64,000 nt of DNA from Acidimicrobiia bacterium (GTDB lineage Bacteria; Actinomycetota; Acidimicrobiia; Acidimicrobiales; Bin134), in the NCBI GenBank assembly GCA_009842675.1, contig VYEX01000077.1, positions 57,147-121,146 on the forward strand. The letters are read 5' to 3'. Below the pieces are notes generated by a model that was not told the origin of the DNA, ran no database searches, and was given only the letters and a program-made list of their open reading frames with translations. A program made the translations under genes and the position numbers. Shown one piece after another: positions 17,401 to 25,824 of this stretch; the stretch's first letter is position 1; the number at the start of each line of letters is the position of its first letter.

Positions 17401-17459
17401 TTGTTATGAGGCCTTTTCCTCCCTCAAGGGAGGTCTTGAGCGCGGAACCTTCCCGCTAG
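17383..17459 (+). repeat. Echo of the ribF 3' end after its stop codon
   Basis: 17383-17400, the end of ribF including its TAG, is repeated at 17442-17459 with 16 of 18 bases identical, including TAG. Between them is the hairpin at 17418-17433. Confidence 0.6.
17418..17433 (+). terminator. Hairpin after ribF
   Basis: CCTCCC-TCAA-GGGAGG, six pairs and a tetraloop, 18 nt after the ribF stop. The plus-strand tail TCTTGAG is not a good U-run, so this is a weak terminator at best; on the minus strand the stem is followed by AAAA. Confidence 0.4.
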
Positions 17460-17465
17460 CCGCCC

Positions 17466-18575
17466 ATGGAACTAGCCCTTTTCTCGGAAATCCCGGTACC
17501 TCGGCCGTGGCACGCCGATAGCGAGATGCTGCGCTACCGGGAACTGATCCAACAGGCCGTGCTAGCCGACCAACTCGGGTACCACAGCTTCTGGACGGTG
17601 GAGCACCATTTTCTCGAGGAGATGTCGCACAGCTCCAACCCCGAAGTGCTCTACGGAGCAGTGGCCGCGCTCACCGAGCAGATTCGACTGGGCTATGGGG
17701 TGCGCCTGACCCCGAAGCCCTACAACCACCCGGTCCGCAGTGCCGAGTCGGCGGCCACGCTCGACGTGATCAGCGGGGGACGAGTGGAATTCGGCACCGG
17801 CCGCTCCACCACCCGAGCCGAGCTGGAGGGTTTCGGAATCGATCCTCGGGAGACCAGGGCCATGTGGGCCGAGGCCGTCGGGCACATCGCGGGCTGTTGG
17901 CTGAATGACGAATACGAGTTTGAGGGCCAGTACTGGTCGATGCCTCGTCGCCGGGTTCTGCCCAAGCCAGTGCAGAAGCCCCATCCCCCGATATGGGCAG
18001 CCACTGGCAGTCGGGAGACCCATCAGCTGGTGGGGGAGATGGGGATGGGCCTGCTGTCGTTCAGTGCCGGCGTGTCGCTGGAGGAACTGGAGCTTCGGAT
18101 CAACCTTTACCGCGAGGGGTTGGAGGCTTGCCAGAACCCGGTGGGGGGCTACGTGAACGACCGGGTGGCCACCTTCGCCATGTTCCACTGCGCGCCCACC
18201 ACAGCCGAGGCCTATGACAACGCCCGGGAGTCGTTCTGGTGGTATCCCACAGTGGCGTTCAAGTTGGTGGGCAGCGTGGCCGAGATGCTCCAAGAAGAGG
18301 GGGCCGACCTCGGCGATTGGAACTATCTCCGGTATTTGCCCGGCATGACCGCGGACGCCGATTGGGATACCACTTTCAACATCGAGGACCTGGTTGAGCA
18401 GGGTGTCTCCATCGCCGGCGACCCCGACCAGTGCATTGAGCTATGTCAGGGCTTCGCCGACCTCGGCGTCGACCTGCTGCTGTGCATGATGAACCCCTAC
18501 AACATCCCCCACGACAAGGTCATGGAAAGCCTCCGCCTCACCGCCACCCACGTCCTGCCCTCTCTCAAGGACTAG
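17466..18575 (+). CDS. LLM-class flavin-dependent oxidoreductase (luciferase-like)
   Basis: Bacterial-luciferase-like TIM-barrel monooxygenase family, using reduced FMN or F420; substrate unknown. 369 residues. Seen: the N-terminal strand MELALFSEIPVPRPW, the FWTVEHHFLEE motif, LTPKPYNHPVRSAESAATLD, the typical SGGRVEFGTGRS loop, and KPHPPIWAATGS near the middle. It is separated from ribF by a hairpin and ends 3 bp from the convergent ribokinase gene. Its place between ribF and rpsO, neighbours in most actinobacteria, suggests a later insertion. Starts at ATG without a clear Shine-Dalgarno. Confidence 0.85.
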   Translation: MELALFSEIPVPRPWHADSEMLRYRELIQQAVLADQLGYHSFWTVEHHFLEEMSHSSNPEVLYGAVAALTEQIRLGYGVRLTPKPYNHPVRSAESAATLDVISGGRVEFGTGRSTTRAELEGFGIDPRETRAMWAEAVGHIAGCWLNDEYEFEGQYWSMPRRRVLPKPVQKPHPPIWAATGSRETHQLVGEMGMGLLSFSAGVSLEELELRINLYREGLEACQNPVGGYVNDRVATFAMFHCAPTTAEAYDNARESFWWYPTVAFKLVGSVAEMLQEEGADLGDWNYLRYLPGMTADADWDTTFNIEDLVEQGVSIAGDPDQCIELCQGFADLGVDLLLCMMNPYNIPHDKVMESLRLTATHVLPSLKD

Positions 18576-18578
18576 TGA

Positions 18579-19457
18579 TTATTTCTGCGACAAACCACTA
18601 GGACTGCCGTCGAGCAGGGCGCTGACCTCGGCCCGGGTGGGCATGGAGGGCTGGGCGCCGGGGGTCTGTACCGCCAGGGCGCCGGCGGCGTTGGCGAATC
18701 GAACGGCCTCGATGAGGGGGCGCTCTTCGGCGAGGGCAACGCCCAAGGCGCCGCAGAAGGCATCTCCGGCACCGGTGGGGTCCACTACTTCGGCGGGAAA
18801 GGAGGGAACTAGCACATCGTCAAGCTGGGCTCCTCGACCGCCCAGAGTGAGGACTATGTCGAACTGGCCGGTTTCAGGGCCGATGGATTCGATCTGGGCT
18901 TGCTCGGCCCGGTTCACCACCAGCACGTCGGTAAGCGGCACAACGGCCTCCACCAGGAATGGATCGACCGGAGCGGGATTGAAGAGCACGGTGGTCCCAC
19001 CTGAGCGAGCTGCTTGGGCTGCCTTTCTGGCGCCGGCCGCCCCCACCTCGCCTTGCAGCAGCAGCACATCGGCGGCGGCGATCACTTCGGCGGCCGCGTC
19101 AGCGTCGGCGACCCCGGTGCTGGCATTGGCGCCGGCGACGATGACGATAGATACGTCCGCCGGGGAGATGAGCGGCACCGCGGTGCCGGTGGGCTCGTCG
19201 GCGATGCGAACAAGGCTGGTGTCCACGCCACTTTCGTTGAGCACTTCCACCAGCCAGCGGCCCCGGTCGTCATCGCCTACGCAGCCCACCATGTGCGTGT
19301 CAGCCCCGAGCCGGGCCGCGGCCGTTGCCTGGTTGGCGCCCTTGCCCCCGGAAAATGCCTCCATCCTTTGGGCCCGCAGGGTTTCATCCGGGCCGGGAAG
19401 CCGCTCCAGCCAGATGGACAGGTCGTAGTTGAGGCTCCCGAAGGACACAACCTTCAC
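18579..19457 (-). CDS. PfkB-family carbohydrate kinase, ribokinase-like
   Basis: Ribokinase-type sugar kinase. Motifs: GSLNYDLSIWLERLPGPDET at the N terminus, FSGGKGANQATAAARLG (substrate-binding, first PfkB signature), FNPAP, and DPTGAGDAFCGALGVAL with the catalytic Asp of the second PfkB signature. 292 residues from the GTG at 19457; a TTG at 19475 would add six. The sequence is close to RbsK, but no ribose transporter or other sugar gene lies nearby, so the substrate is uncertain. Minus strand, convergent with the flavin oxidoreductase and divergent from rpsO. Confidence 0.85.
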   Translation of the reverse strand: MKVVSFGSLNYDLSIWLERLPGPDETLRAQRMEAFSGGKGANQATAAARLGADTHMVGCVGDDDRGRWLVEVLNESGVDTSLVRIADEPTGTAVPLISPADVSIVIVAGANASTGVADADAAAEVIAAADVLLLQGEVGAAGARKAAQAARSGGTTVLFNPAPVDPFLVEAVVPLTDVLVVNRAEQAQIESIGPETGQFDIVLTLGGRGAQLDDVLVPSFPAEVVDPTGAGDAFCGALGVALAEERPLIEAVRFANAAGALAVQTPGAQPSMPTRAEVSALLDGSPSGLSQK

Positions 19458-19595
19458 GCCACCAGTATTCCGCAAAAGCTCTCAGGTAGGTGTTTGAGGC
19501 TTCAGAGTGGTAGTTTGGATGGGTCCCCCGGGCACAAGTACGGCAAGGTGCCATGCAATCGCCCGTTTTCTGACCGACGGACACACTGAGTAGGG

Positions 19596-19865
19596 ATGGC
19601 CGAGAAGCTACTGTCAAAGACCGCGACGATCGAACAGCACCGCCTGCACGACACCGATACAGGCTCGCCTGAGGTCCAGATCGCTCTGCTTACTGAGCGC
19701 ATCAATCACCTCACCGAGCATCTGAAGGTGCATGAGAAGGACCACCACAGCAGGCGGGGCCTGCTGATGATGGTGGGTCGTCGGCGACGGCTGCTCGACT
19801 ACGTCAAGGACAACGACGTGGAGCGGTACCGCGGCATAATTGCCGAACTCGGCCTTCGACGCTAA
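19596..19865 (+). CDS. rpsO: 30S ribosomal protein S15
   Basis: S15 binds 16S rRNA helices 20-22 early in 30S assembly. 89 residues, with [19 protein letters not shown] and [22 protein letters not shown], which are the diagnostic segments. Followed by pnp as in most bacteria. The upstream 120 bp is shared with the divergent kinase gene. Confidence 0.97.
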   Translation: MAEKLLSKTATIEQHRLHDTDTGSPEVQIALLTERINHLTEHLKVHEKDHHSRRGLLMMVGRRRRLLDYVKDNDVERYRGIIAELGLRR

Positions 19866-19946
19866 GTGGGTTGTGCCGCTGAGAAGCGGGCGTTGCCCAG
19901 GCGACCAATGGAAAACACATAAGCGGGCCTAGAGAATGGCCAGCTG

Positions 19947-19987
19947 CCAGTTGAAGGGGCCGAGTAGCCCTGGGCCTCTCCAACTGG
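19947..19987 (+). promoter_or_regulatory. Stem-loop in the pnp leader
   Basis: CCAGTTG (19947-19953) pairs with CAACTGG (19981-19987), and the inner arms (AAGGGGCC against GGGCCTCT) extend the helix imperfectly. It lies about 55 nt before the pnp ATG. In E. coli, pnp is autoregulated through RNase processing of a leader stem-loop; a similar role here is inference from position. Confidence 0.5.
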
Positions 19988-20041
19988 GAACTGGCTCCGC
20001 ACGGCCTGCTCGGACCTCGTATGGTCCGGAGAGGAGCAAAC

Positions 20042-22645
20042 ATGGCGGAAGCCATCACCGTTTCAGTCGCTGTGAGCGGCGCGGAAAACAAAACCCTGTC
20101 CTTTGAGACAGGTCGTCTGGCCGGACAGGCCGACGGTGCCGTTGTGGCCCGCATGGGCGACACCACCATCCTGGTGACCGCAACTGCGGCCCGGCGTGTT
20201 CGTGAAGGGGCGGATTTCTTCCCCCTCACCGTCGACATCGAGGAGCGGATGTATGCCGCGGGCAAGATTCCCGGCTCGTTCTTTCGGCGTGAGGGCAGGG
20301 CCCCTGAATCGGCCATCTTGACCTGCCGGCTGATCGATCGGCCTCTGCGGCCCTCGTTTCCCGACGGGTTCCGCAACGAGATCCACGTTGTCGGAACGGT
20401 GTTGGGTGCCGACCAGGAGAACCCCTATGACGTGATCGCCATCAATGGGGCATCGGCCGCACTGAGCATCTCGGGCATCCCGTTTGCCGGGCCGATTGGT
20501 GCCGTGAGAGTGGCCCACAGCGCTGATGGGGAGTGGATTCCCCACCCCACCTACGCCGAGGGCGCCGAGTCCACGTTTGAGATGGTGGTAGCCGGCCGTG
20601 TCTTGGACGACGGCGACGTCGCCATCATGATGGTGGAGGCCAACGGCACCGAGGCAGGCTGGGAGCTCTATAGCAACGGCACTCCAAAAGTGGACGAAGC
20701 AGCCCTGGCCGAGGGCTTGGAGAAGTCCAAGGAGTGGATCAAAGAAGCGGTGGGCCTCCAGCGCCGGCTGATCGCCACTGCCGGGGTGAAACCCCCCATG
20801 GAATACGAACTTCAGGTGGACTACTCCTCCGAGATCGAAGCGGCGGTCGCCGAAGTCGGCTCTGAGAAGCTGGCCTCGGCCATGTCCATCGCCGACAAAG
20901 CAGAGCGCCAGGAGACCGAGTCTCAGGCAAAAGAGGATGTCGCCGCCGCGCTGGCCGACCGGTTCGCCGAAGTCGAAGGGGCAGACAAGCAGATCTCAGC
21001 CGCAGTCCGCTCGCTCACCAAGAGCATCGTTCGCAACCGCATCGTGCAAGACGGCGTGCGGATCGACGGCCGGGGAGCGGTTGATCTCCGGCCGCTGGGC
21101 TCTGATGTGGGGGTGGTGGAGACCGCTCATGGCTCAGGATTGTTCGAGCGGGGCGAGACCCAAGTGTTGAACATCACCACGCTGGGCACCGCCCGGATGG
21201 ACCAGATGATCGACGGGATCGATCCCATCGACAAGAAGCGCTACATCCACCACTACAACTTCCCGCCGTACTCCACCGGGGAGACCGGCTTCATGCGGGG
21301 TCCCAAGCGCCGGGAGATCGGGCACGGGGCCCTGGCCGAGAAGGCGCTGGTGCCGGTGGTGCCCAGCATGGACGAGTTCCCCTACACGCTGCGCTTGGTG
21401 TCGGAAGTGCTCTCATCCAATGGCTCTACGTCGATGGGCTCGGTGTGCTCGTCCACGCTGTCGCTCATGGACGCCGGCGTTCCCATCAAGGCACCCGTCG
21501 CGGGCATCGCCATGGGGTTGGTCTTCCATGAGGGCCAATACATAACCCTCACCGACATTTTGGGTGCCGAGGATGCATTTGGCGACATGGACTTCAAGGT
21601 GGCAGGAACCGCTGACTTTGTGACCGCCCTGCAACTCGATACCAAGATCGACGGTCTGCCCGCCGATGTTCTGGCCGGTGCCCTCAATCAGGCCCGCGAC
21701 GCCCGGCTGAAGATCTTGGAGGTCATGGCCGGGGCTATTGATGCTCCTCGGGATGATGTGCGGCCTACCGCGCCCAAGATCATCAAGTTTGAGATCCCGC
21801 TGGACAAGATCGGCGAGGTGATCGGGCCCAAGGGCAAGGTGATCAATTCCATTCAGGCCGAGACCGGGGCTGAGGTCAACGTGGACGACGCCCAAGACGC
21901 GGGCATCGTTACCATCTCCTCGCCCGACCGTGATTGCGTGGACGAGGCGGAGCGCCAAATCCGCTTGATTCTGGATCCACCCACCGCCGACGTGGGAGAG
22001 GTTTACAACGGGAAGGTGGTGAACATCACCGCCTTCGGGGCGTTCGTGAACATCCTCCCGGGTCGCGATGGATTGGTGCACATCTCCAAGCTGGGCCGAG
22101 GTCGACGGGTGGAGCGCGTTGAGGACGTGGTTGCGCTGGGCGACGACCTTGAGGTTGTCGTGGAAGACATCGATCCAAACGGCAAGATCAGTCTCAAGCT
22201 GGTCGGCGACGAGAGCGGCGACGATCGCGATTCTGGTTCTCGATCAGATGATCGGGGTGGCCGCGACCGTGACGACCGCCGTGATGATCGGGGTGGCCGG
22301 GGTCGCCGTGATGACCGGGGTGGCCGCGACCGTGACGACCGCCGTGATGATCGGGGTGGCCGGGGTCGCCGTGATGACCGGGGTGGCCGCGACCGTGACG
22401 ACCGCCGTGATGATCGGGGTGGCCGGGACCGTGACGACCGCCGTGATGATCGGGGTGGCCGGGGTCGCCGTGACGAACGCGGCGGCCGAGACCGCAGGGA
22501 TTGGGACGGCCCTTCCCAAGCGGCTTCCTTCGAGGAAGACTTCGAAGCTCAACTGCGCGATGAATTCGGCGATCTGGGTCCCAGCGGGGGCTCGCATCGT
22601 CGAGGAGGGGGTCGCGGTCGCGACCGGGATCGGGCACCGCGCTAG
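20042..22645 (+). CDS. pnp: Polyribonucleotide nucleotidyltransferase with an Arg/Asp/Gly repeat tail
   Basis: PNPase, the phosphorolytic 3'-5' exoribonuclease and RNA polymerase of mRNA decay. Domain order: RNase PH 1 (about 1-220), helical linker, RNase PH 2 (about 320-550), KH (FEIPLDKIGEVIGPKGKVI, near residue 590) and S1 (VYNGKVVNITAFGAFVNILPG, near residue 655). A basic/acidic tail of about 130 residues then follows, rich in RDDRGGR. 867 residues, against about 710-750 in relatives without the tail. ATG 20042 is preceded by GGAGAGGAG; the ATG at 20021 is inside this box. The tail probably adds non-specific RNA or protein contacts, as RGG/RD tails do in helicases. Confidence 0.96.
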   Translation: MAEAITVSVAVSGAENKTLSFETGRLAGQADGAVVARMGDTTILVTATAARRVREGADFFPLTVDIEERMYAAGKIPGSFFRREGRAPESAILTCRLIDRPLRPSFPDGFRNEIHVVGTVLGADQENPYDVIAINGASAALSISGIPFAGPIGAVRVAHSADGEWIPHPTYAEGAESTFEMVVAGRVLDDGDVAIMMVEANGTEAGWELYSNGTPKVDEAALAEGLEKSKEWIKEAVGLQRRLIATAGVKPPMEYELQVDYSSEIEAAVAEVGSEKLASAMSIADKAERQETESQAKEDVAAALADRFAEVEGADKQISAAVRSLTKSIVRNRIVQDGVRIDGRGAVDLRPLGSDVGVVETAHGSGLFERGETQVLNITTLGTARMDQMIDGIDPIDKKRYIHHYNFPPYSTGETGFMRGPKRREIGHGALAEKALVPVVPSMDEFPYTLRLVSEVLSSNGSTSMGSVCSSTLSLMDAGVPIKAPVAGIAMGLVFHEGQYITLTDILGAEDAFGDMDFKVAGTADFVTALQLDTKIDGLPADVLAGALNQARDARLKILEVMAGAIDAPRDDVRPTAPKIIKFEIPLDKIGEVIGPKGKVINSIQAETGAEVNVDDAQDAGIVTISSPDRDCVDEAERQIRLILDPPTADVGEVYNGKVVNITAFGAFVNILPGRDGLVHISKLGRGRRVERVEDVVALGDDLEVVVEDIDPNGKISLKLVGDESGDDRDSGSRSDDRGGRDRDDRRDDRGGRGRRDDRGGRDRDDRRDDRGGRGRRDDRGGRDRDDRRDDRGGRDRDDRRDDRGGRGRRDERGGRDRRDWDGPSQAASFEEDFEAQLRDEFGDLGPSGGSHRRGGGRGRDRDRAPR
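22244..22500 (+). repeat. 63-bp tandem repeats in the 3' end of pnp
   Basis: The segment GACCGTGACGACCGCCGTGA recurs at 22265, 22328, 22391 and about 22427, so three repeats have a 63-bp (21-codon) period and one a 36-bp period. Units encode variants of RDRDDRRDDRGGRGRRDDRGG. Near-identical DNA indicates ongoing slippage or gene conversion; copy number is probably variable and easily mis-assembled from short reads. Confidence 0.92.
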
Positions 22646-22694
22646 ACCACCCTCCTGCTTCAAATCCGAGCCCATTACTCAACGCCCGGCCCTA

Positions 22695-22700
22695 TATCGT
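22695..22700 (+). promoter_or_regulatory. Candidate -10 box for leaderless dapB
   Basis: TATCGT ends 7 nt upstream of the dapB ATG (22708); no Shine-Dalgarno is present in the intervening CTCGTTC. Confidence 0.45.
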
Positions 22701-22707
22701 CTCGTTC

Positions 22708-23478
22708 ATGATCCAGGTAGGGGTGTTCGGCGCGGGCGGCAGAATGGGCGCCACCGTCTGTGAAGCGGTGGCTTCCGACCCTGACATGAATCTGGTGGCC
22801 GCGGTTGATCCCTACGGCGTAGGAGCGTCGGCCGGAGGTGTGGTTGCCGTTGCCGACCGCCAGGCAGTGGTTGACGCGGGCGCCGACGTGGTGGTGGATT
22901 TCACCATCGCTGAAGCGGCCCGAGACAACCTGGTCTGGCTGGCTGAGCAGCGAGTCCACGCCGTCGTGGGAACCACCGGGTTCACGGACGGCGACTTGGA
23001 GCGATTCCAGGCTGCATTCGAAGCGGCGGAGCGGGCCTGCATCATCGCTCCCAACTTCGCCATCAGCGCGGTGCTGATGATGCGGTTTGCCGAGTTGGCC
23101 GCGCCTTACTTCGAGACGGCCGAGGTCATTGAGCTGCACCATGACGCCAAGATCGACGCTCCGTCGGGAACCGCCCGGCTAACGGTGGAGAAGATGGCCG
23201 CCGCATCAGATGCCTGGGCACCCGATCCCACCGAGCACGAAATGCTCTCGGGAATTCGGGGCGCGGAGGGTCCCGCGGGCATCCGGGTCCATGCCGTGCG
23301 CATGAGGGGGATGGTGGCCCATCACGAGGTGATCTTGGGAGCCGAGGGCCAAACCCTGACCATTCGCCAAGACTCCACCGATCGGTCCTCCTTCATGCCT
23401 GGAGTCCTGGCTGCGGTGAAAGCCGCCCCCGACCACACCGGGCTCATCGTCGGACTCGACGCCCTGCTGGACATCTAA
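22708..23478 (+). CDS. dapB: 4-hydroxy-tetrahydrodipicolinate reductase
   Basis: Reduces the DapA product with NAD(P)H in diaminopimelate/lysine synthesis. 256 residues. VGVFGAGGRMGATV forms the nucleotide-binding loop, GTTGFTDGDL is conserved, and HHDAKIDAPSGTA contains the catalytic His-Lys pair. Works with dapA (24.9 kb) and dapF/C/D/E (39.1-44.3 kb). thyX, often found between dapB and dapA in actinobacteria, is absent here and replaced by a SURF1 gene and a winged-helix gene. Confidence 0.96.
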   Translation: MIQVGVFGAGGRMGATVCEAVASDPDMNLVAAVDPYGVGASAGGVVAVADRQAVVDAGADVVVDFTIAEAARDNLVWLAEQRVHAVVGTTGFTDGDLERFQAAFEAAERACIIAPNFAISAVLMMRFAELAAPYFETAEVIELHHDAKIDAPSGTARLTVEKMAAASDAWAPDPTEHEMLSGIRGAEGPAGIRVHAVRMRGMVAHHEVILGAEGQTLTIRQDSTDRSSFMPGVLAAVKAAPDHTGLIVGLDALLDI

Positions 23479-23487
23479 ACCCCTGTT

Positions 23488-24243
23488 GTGTCGCTCCGGC
23501 GCCTCTTGACGAACGTCGCGGTTCTGCTGGCCGTAGCGGCCATGGTCATCGCCGGCTTCTGGCAGCTCCACCGGCTGTCGGAGCGCCGAGATCGAAACAG
23601 CACGATCACCGACCGCAGCGAACTCCCTGTTGTCGAGGTGCAAAGCCTGGTGGAAAGCGCCAGCGGCTTCGACGTGGGGAACGACATCGAGTTCCGCCCG
23701 GTCCGGGCTGTCGGTTTCTATCAGGCCGAAGATGAGGTGCTGATCCGCAACCGGACCTACCAGGGATCTGCCGGGTATTGGGTCCTCACCCCGCTGCGGC
23801 TCCGAACCGGCGACATCGTGGCTGTCAATCGGGGCTGGATCCCCCACGCCGCGGGCACCGGCACTGCTCCCGCTGAATTCGCTCCCGCCACCGGCGAGGT
23901 ACAGGTGGTCGGGCTGGTCCGGGCCACGGTCACCGCCGAGGGACTCCAGCGGTCGGACCCGTCAAGCGGGGTGCTGGCCGAGATGGCCCGACCCGATCTG
24001 GCCCGTCTGTCCCAACAGCTCGAAGGCGCCCTTCTGCCGGTCTACGTGCAACTCCAGGCCCAGACCCCGTCCTCTGGTGATCTGCCCGTCCCCGTTCCCC
24101 CTCCCGACCTGGGAGAAGGATCGCATTTGGCCTATGCCGTCCAGTGGTTCGTCTTCGCCTCCATAGCCCTGGTGGGCTATCCGCTGATCTTGCGCCGTCT
24201 GGGCCGTCCCGGCGACCCCGATCAAGAAGCAAAAGTAGGCTGA
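23488..24243 (+). CDS. SURF1-family cytochrome oxidase assembly protein
   Basis: Membrane protein thought to help insert haem a into cytochrome c oxidase. One helix near the N terminus (VAVLLAVAAMVIAGFWQLHRL, continuing SERR) carries the family W-Q-L-x-R-L motif. A second helix near the C terminus (WFVFASIALVGYPLIL) follows a large extracytoplasmic domain with VLIRNRTYQGSAGYWVLTPL and VNRGWIP. 251 residues, normal. GTG start. It implies an aa3-type oxidase elsewhere in the genome. Confidence 0.88.
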   Translation: MSLRRLLTNVAVLLAVAAMVIAGFWQLHRLSERRDRNSTITDRSELPVVEVQSLVESASGFDVGNDIEFRPVRAVGFYQAEDEVLIRNRTYQGSAGYWVLTPLRLRTGDIVAVNRGWIPHAAGTGTAPAEFAPATGEVQVVGLVRATVTAEGLQRSDPSSGVLAEMARPDLARLSQQLEGALLPVYVQLQAQTPSSGDLPVPVPPPDLGEGSHLAYAVQWFVFASIALVGYPLILRRLGRPGDPDQEAKVG

Positions 24244-24247
24244 TCCG

Positions 24248-24892
24248 GTGGCGCATTCAGGAGAATCCATGCCGCGGGTGCTTCATGCATTGCGCACCAA
24301 GGGCATGGCCGAGGTCGATGCAGTGGCTCATGCCGCTGGCTTGACGGAGGACCAGGCGGGCGGCGTATTGCACGAACTCGGCGATCGGGGATGGGCCCGC
24401 TACCGGGACGGCAATCGGGCCAAGGGCTGGATGCTGCTGGGGGAGGGCCGGGCTGAGGCCGAGCGACTGGCCACCGCTGAGATGGAGGCTTCCGGCCAGC
24501 GGTCCGCGGTCTTCGATCTCTACGAGGCGTTCAAGGTGTTGGATCCCGAATTGAAGCAGGCCTGCACCGATTTTCAGATACGCGGAGATCAGACTCTGAA
24601 CGACCACACCGACCCCGACTACGACGCGGCGGTCATCGCCCGCTTGGCTGAGATCAATCGGCGCGTCCAGCCGATCATGGCCAGCCTGACCGACGCCCTA
24701 GGGCGCTTCGGGCACTATGGACCGAGACTCAACTTTGCGCTGACCCAGGTGGTGGGCGGTGACATTAACTGGTTTACGAAACCCTCGCTGGATTCGTACC
24801 ATGAGGTGTGGTTCGAGCTGCACGAGGATCTTCTGGTGACACTGGGAATTGATCGGGCATCCGAGCTGACCGTCGATTCCGCTGACGCGTAA
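24248..24892 (+). CDS. Winged-helix-like protein of unknown function
   Basis: 214 residues. I do not recognise a named family. The first 75 or so residues look like a DNA-binding winged helix: short helices (RVLHALRTKGMAEVDAVAHA), a turn and second helix (TEDQAGGVLHELGDRGWARY), then a basic wing. The remaining 140 residues are helical, with FDLYEAFKVLDPELKQACTDF and a conserved-looking RPxLNFALTQVxGGD-type segment. GTG start 4 nt after the SURF1 stop, so co-transcribed; dapA starts 9 nt downstream. It could be a regulator or a nucleotide-binding fusion. An alternative start is the ATG at 24269. Confidence 0.6.
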   Translation: MAHSGESMPRVLHALRTKGMAEVDAVAHAAGLTEDQAGGVLHELGDRGWARYRDGNRAKGWMLLGEGRAEAERLATAEMEASGQRSAVFDLYEAFKVLDPELKQACTDFQIRGDQTLNDHTDPDYDAAVIARLAEINRRVQPIMASLTDALGRFGHYGPRLNFALTQVVGGDINWFTKPSLDSYHEVWFELHEDLLVTLGIDRASELTVDSADA

Positions 24893-24901
24893 GGAGAACC
24901 C

Positions 24902-25795
24902 ATGGCTCGATTCGGCAAGGTGCTTACCGCCATGGTCACACCGTTTCGAGACGACGGCTCGCTCGATCTGGAGACGGCTGCGTCATTGGCCCAATGGCTG
25001 AGCGACAACGGAAGCGATGGGCTGGTCATCGCGGGCACAACCGGCGAGGCGCCTACCCTGACTCACGACGAGCAGATCGATCTCATCGGTGCCGTCGTGG
25101 CCGCGGTGGATGTCCCGGTGGTGGCCGGAGCGGGCAGCAACGACACCGCCGCGGCGGTTGAGCTCACCGAGCGGGCCCAGGAGGCCGGAGCCGACGGAAT
25201 CTTGTCGGTGGCCCCGTACTACAACCGCCCCTCGCAGGCTGGCTTGGCCAAGCACTTTGCCTCGGTGGCGGCGGCAACCGACCTTCCGGTGATCATCTAC
25301 GACATTCCCGTTCGCACCGGGCGCAAGGTGGACACCGCCACGCTGCTGGACCTGGCCCACGGTGTGGCCAACATCGTCGGGGTCAAGGACGCCGCCGGCG
25401 ACCCCGCCGAAACCGCTGGCCTCATCGCCCAGGCGCCCGATGATTTCGAGGTGTATAGCGGCGACGACAGCCTCACACTGCCGTTGCTGTCGGTTGGGGC
25501 GGTGGGCGTCATCGGAGTGGCCACCCACTGGGCCGGCGCCGAGCACGCCGAGATGATCGCCGCCTTCGAGAAGGGCGACGTGGCGGCCGCCCGCCAGATC
25601 AACGCCAGCCTCATGCCTTCGTATGACTATGAGACGGGGTTGGCCGCGCCCAACCCCATCCCGGCCAAGGCCATGATGCGCCTCATCGGGCTGCCGGTGG
25701 GCCGGTGCCGACCGCCGCTGGACGTAGAACCCGACGGCCTGATCGAGGCCGCCGCCGAAGTGCTGGCCGGCACACGACTCGGTGCAGATGACTGA
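24902..25795 (+). CDS. dapA: 4-hydroxy-tetrahydrodipicolinate synthase
   Basis: Condenses pyruvate with aspartate semialdehyde; entry to the DAP/lysine branch. A TIM barrel of 297 residues with AGTTGEAPTLTHDE, the Tyr of APYYNRPSQ, and the Schiff-base Lys in IVGVKDAAGD. Start ATG with AAGGAG upstream. Adjacent to rnj, as in other actinobacteria. Confidence 0.96.
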   Translation: MARFGKVLTAMVTPFRDDGSLDLETAASLAQWLSDNGSDGLVIAGTTGEAPTLTHDEQIDLIGAVVAAVDVPVVAGAGSNDTAAAVELTERAQEAGADGILSVAPYYNRPSQAGLAKHFASVAAATDLPVIIYDIPVRTGRKVDTATLLDLAHGVANIVGVKDAAGDPAETAGLIAQAPDDFEVYSGDDSLTLPLLSVGAVGVIGVATHWAGAEHAEMIAAFEKGDVAAARQINASLMPSYDYETGLAAPNPIPAKAMMRLIGLPVGRCRPPLDVEPDGLIEAAAEVLAGTRLGADD

Positions 25796-25824
25796 ACCTG
25801 CGATCACATTGAGGATTCCCGCCA

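Noticed and set aside
19494..19516. TTGAGG...TAGTTT as a promoter of rpsO
   Set aside because: Spacing of 11 bp is too short; the shared TGGTAGTTTG with the ADH upstream region is a 10-mer and not significant.
19876..19889. CCGCT-GAGA-AGCGG hairpin after rpsO as a terminator
   Set aside because: Only five pairs and no U-run; pnp is normally co-transcribed with rpsO.
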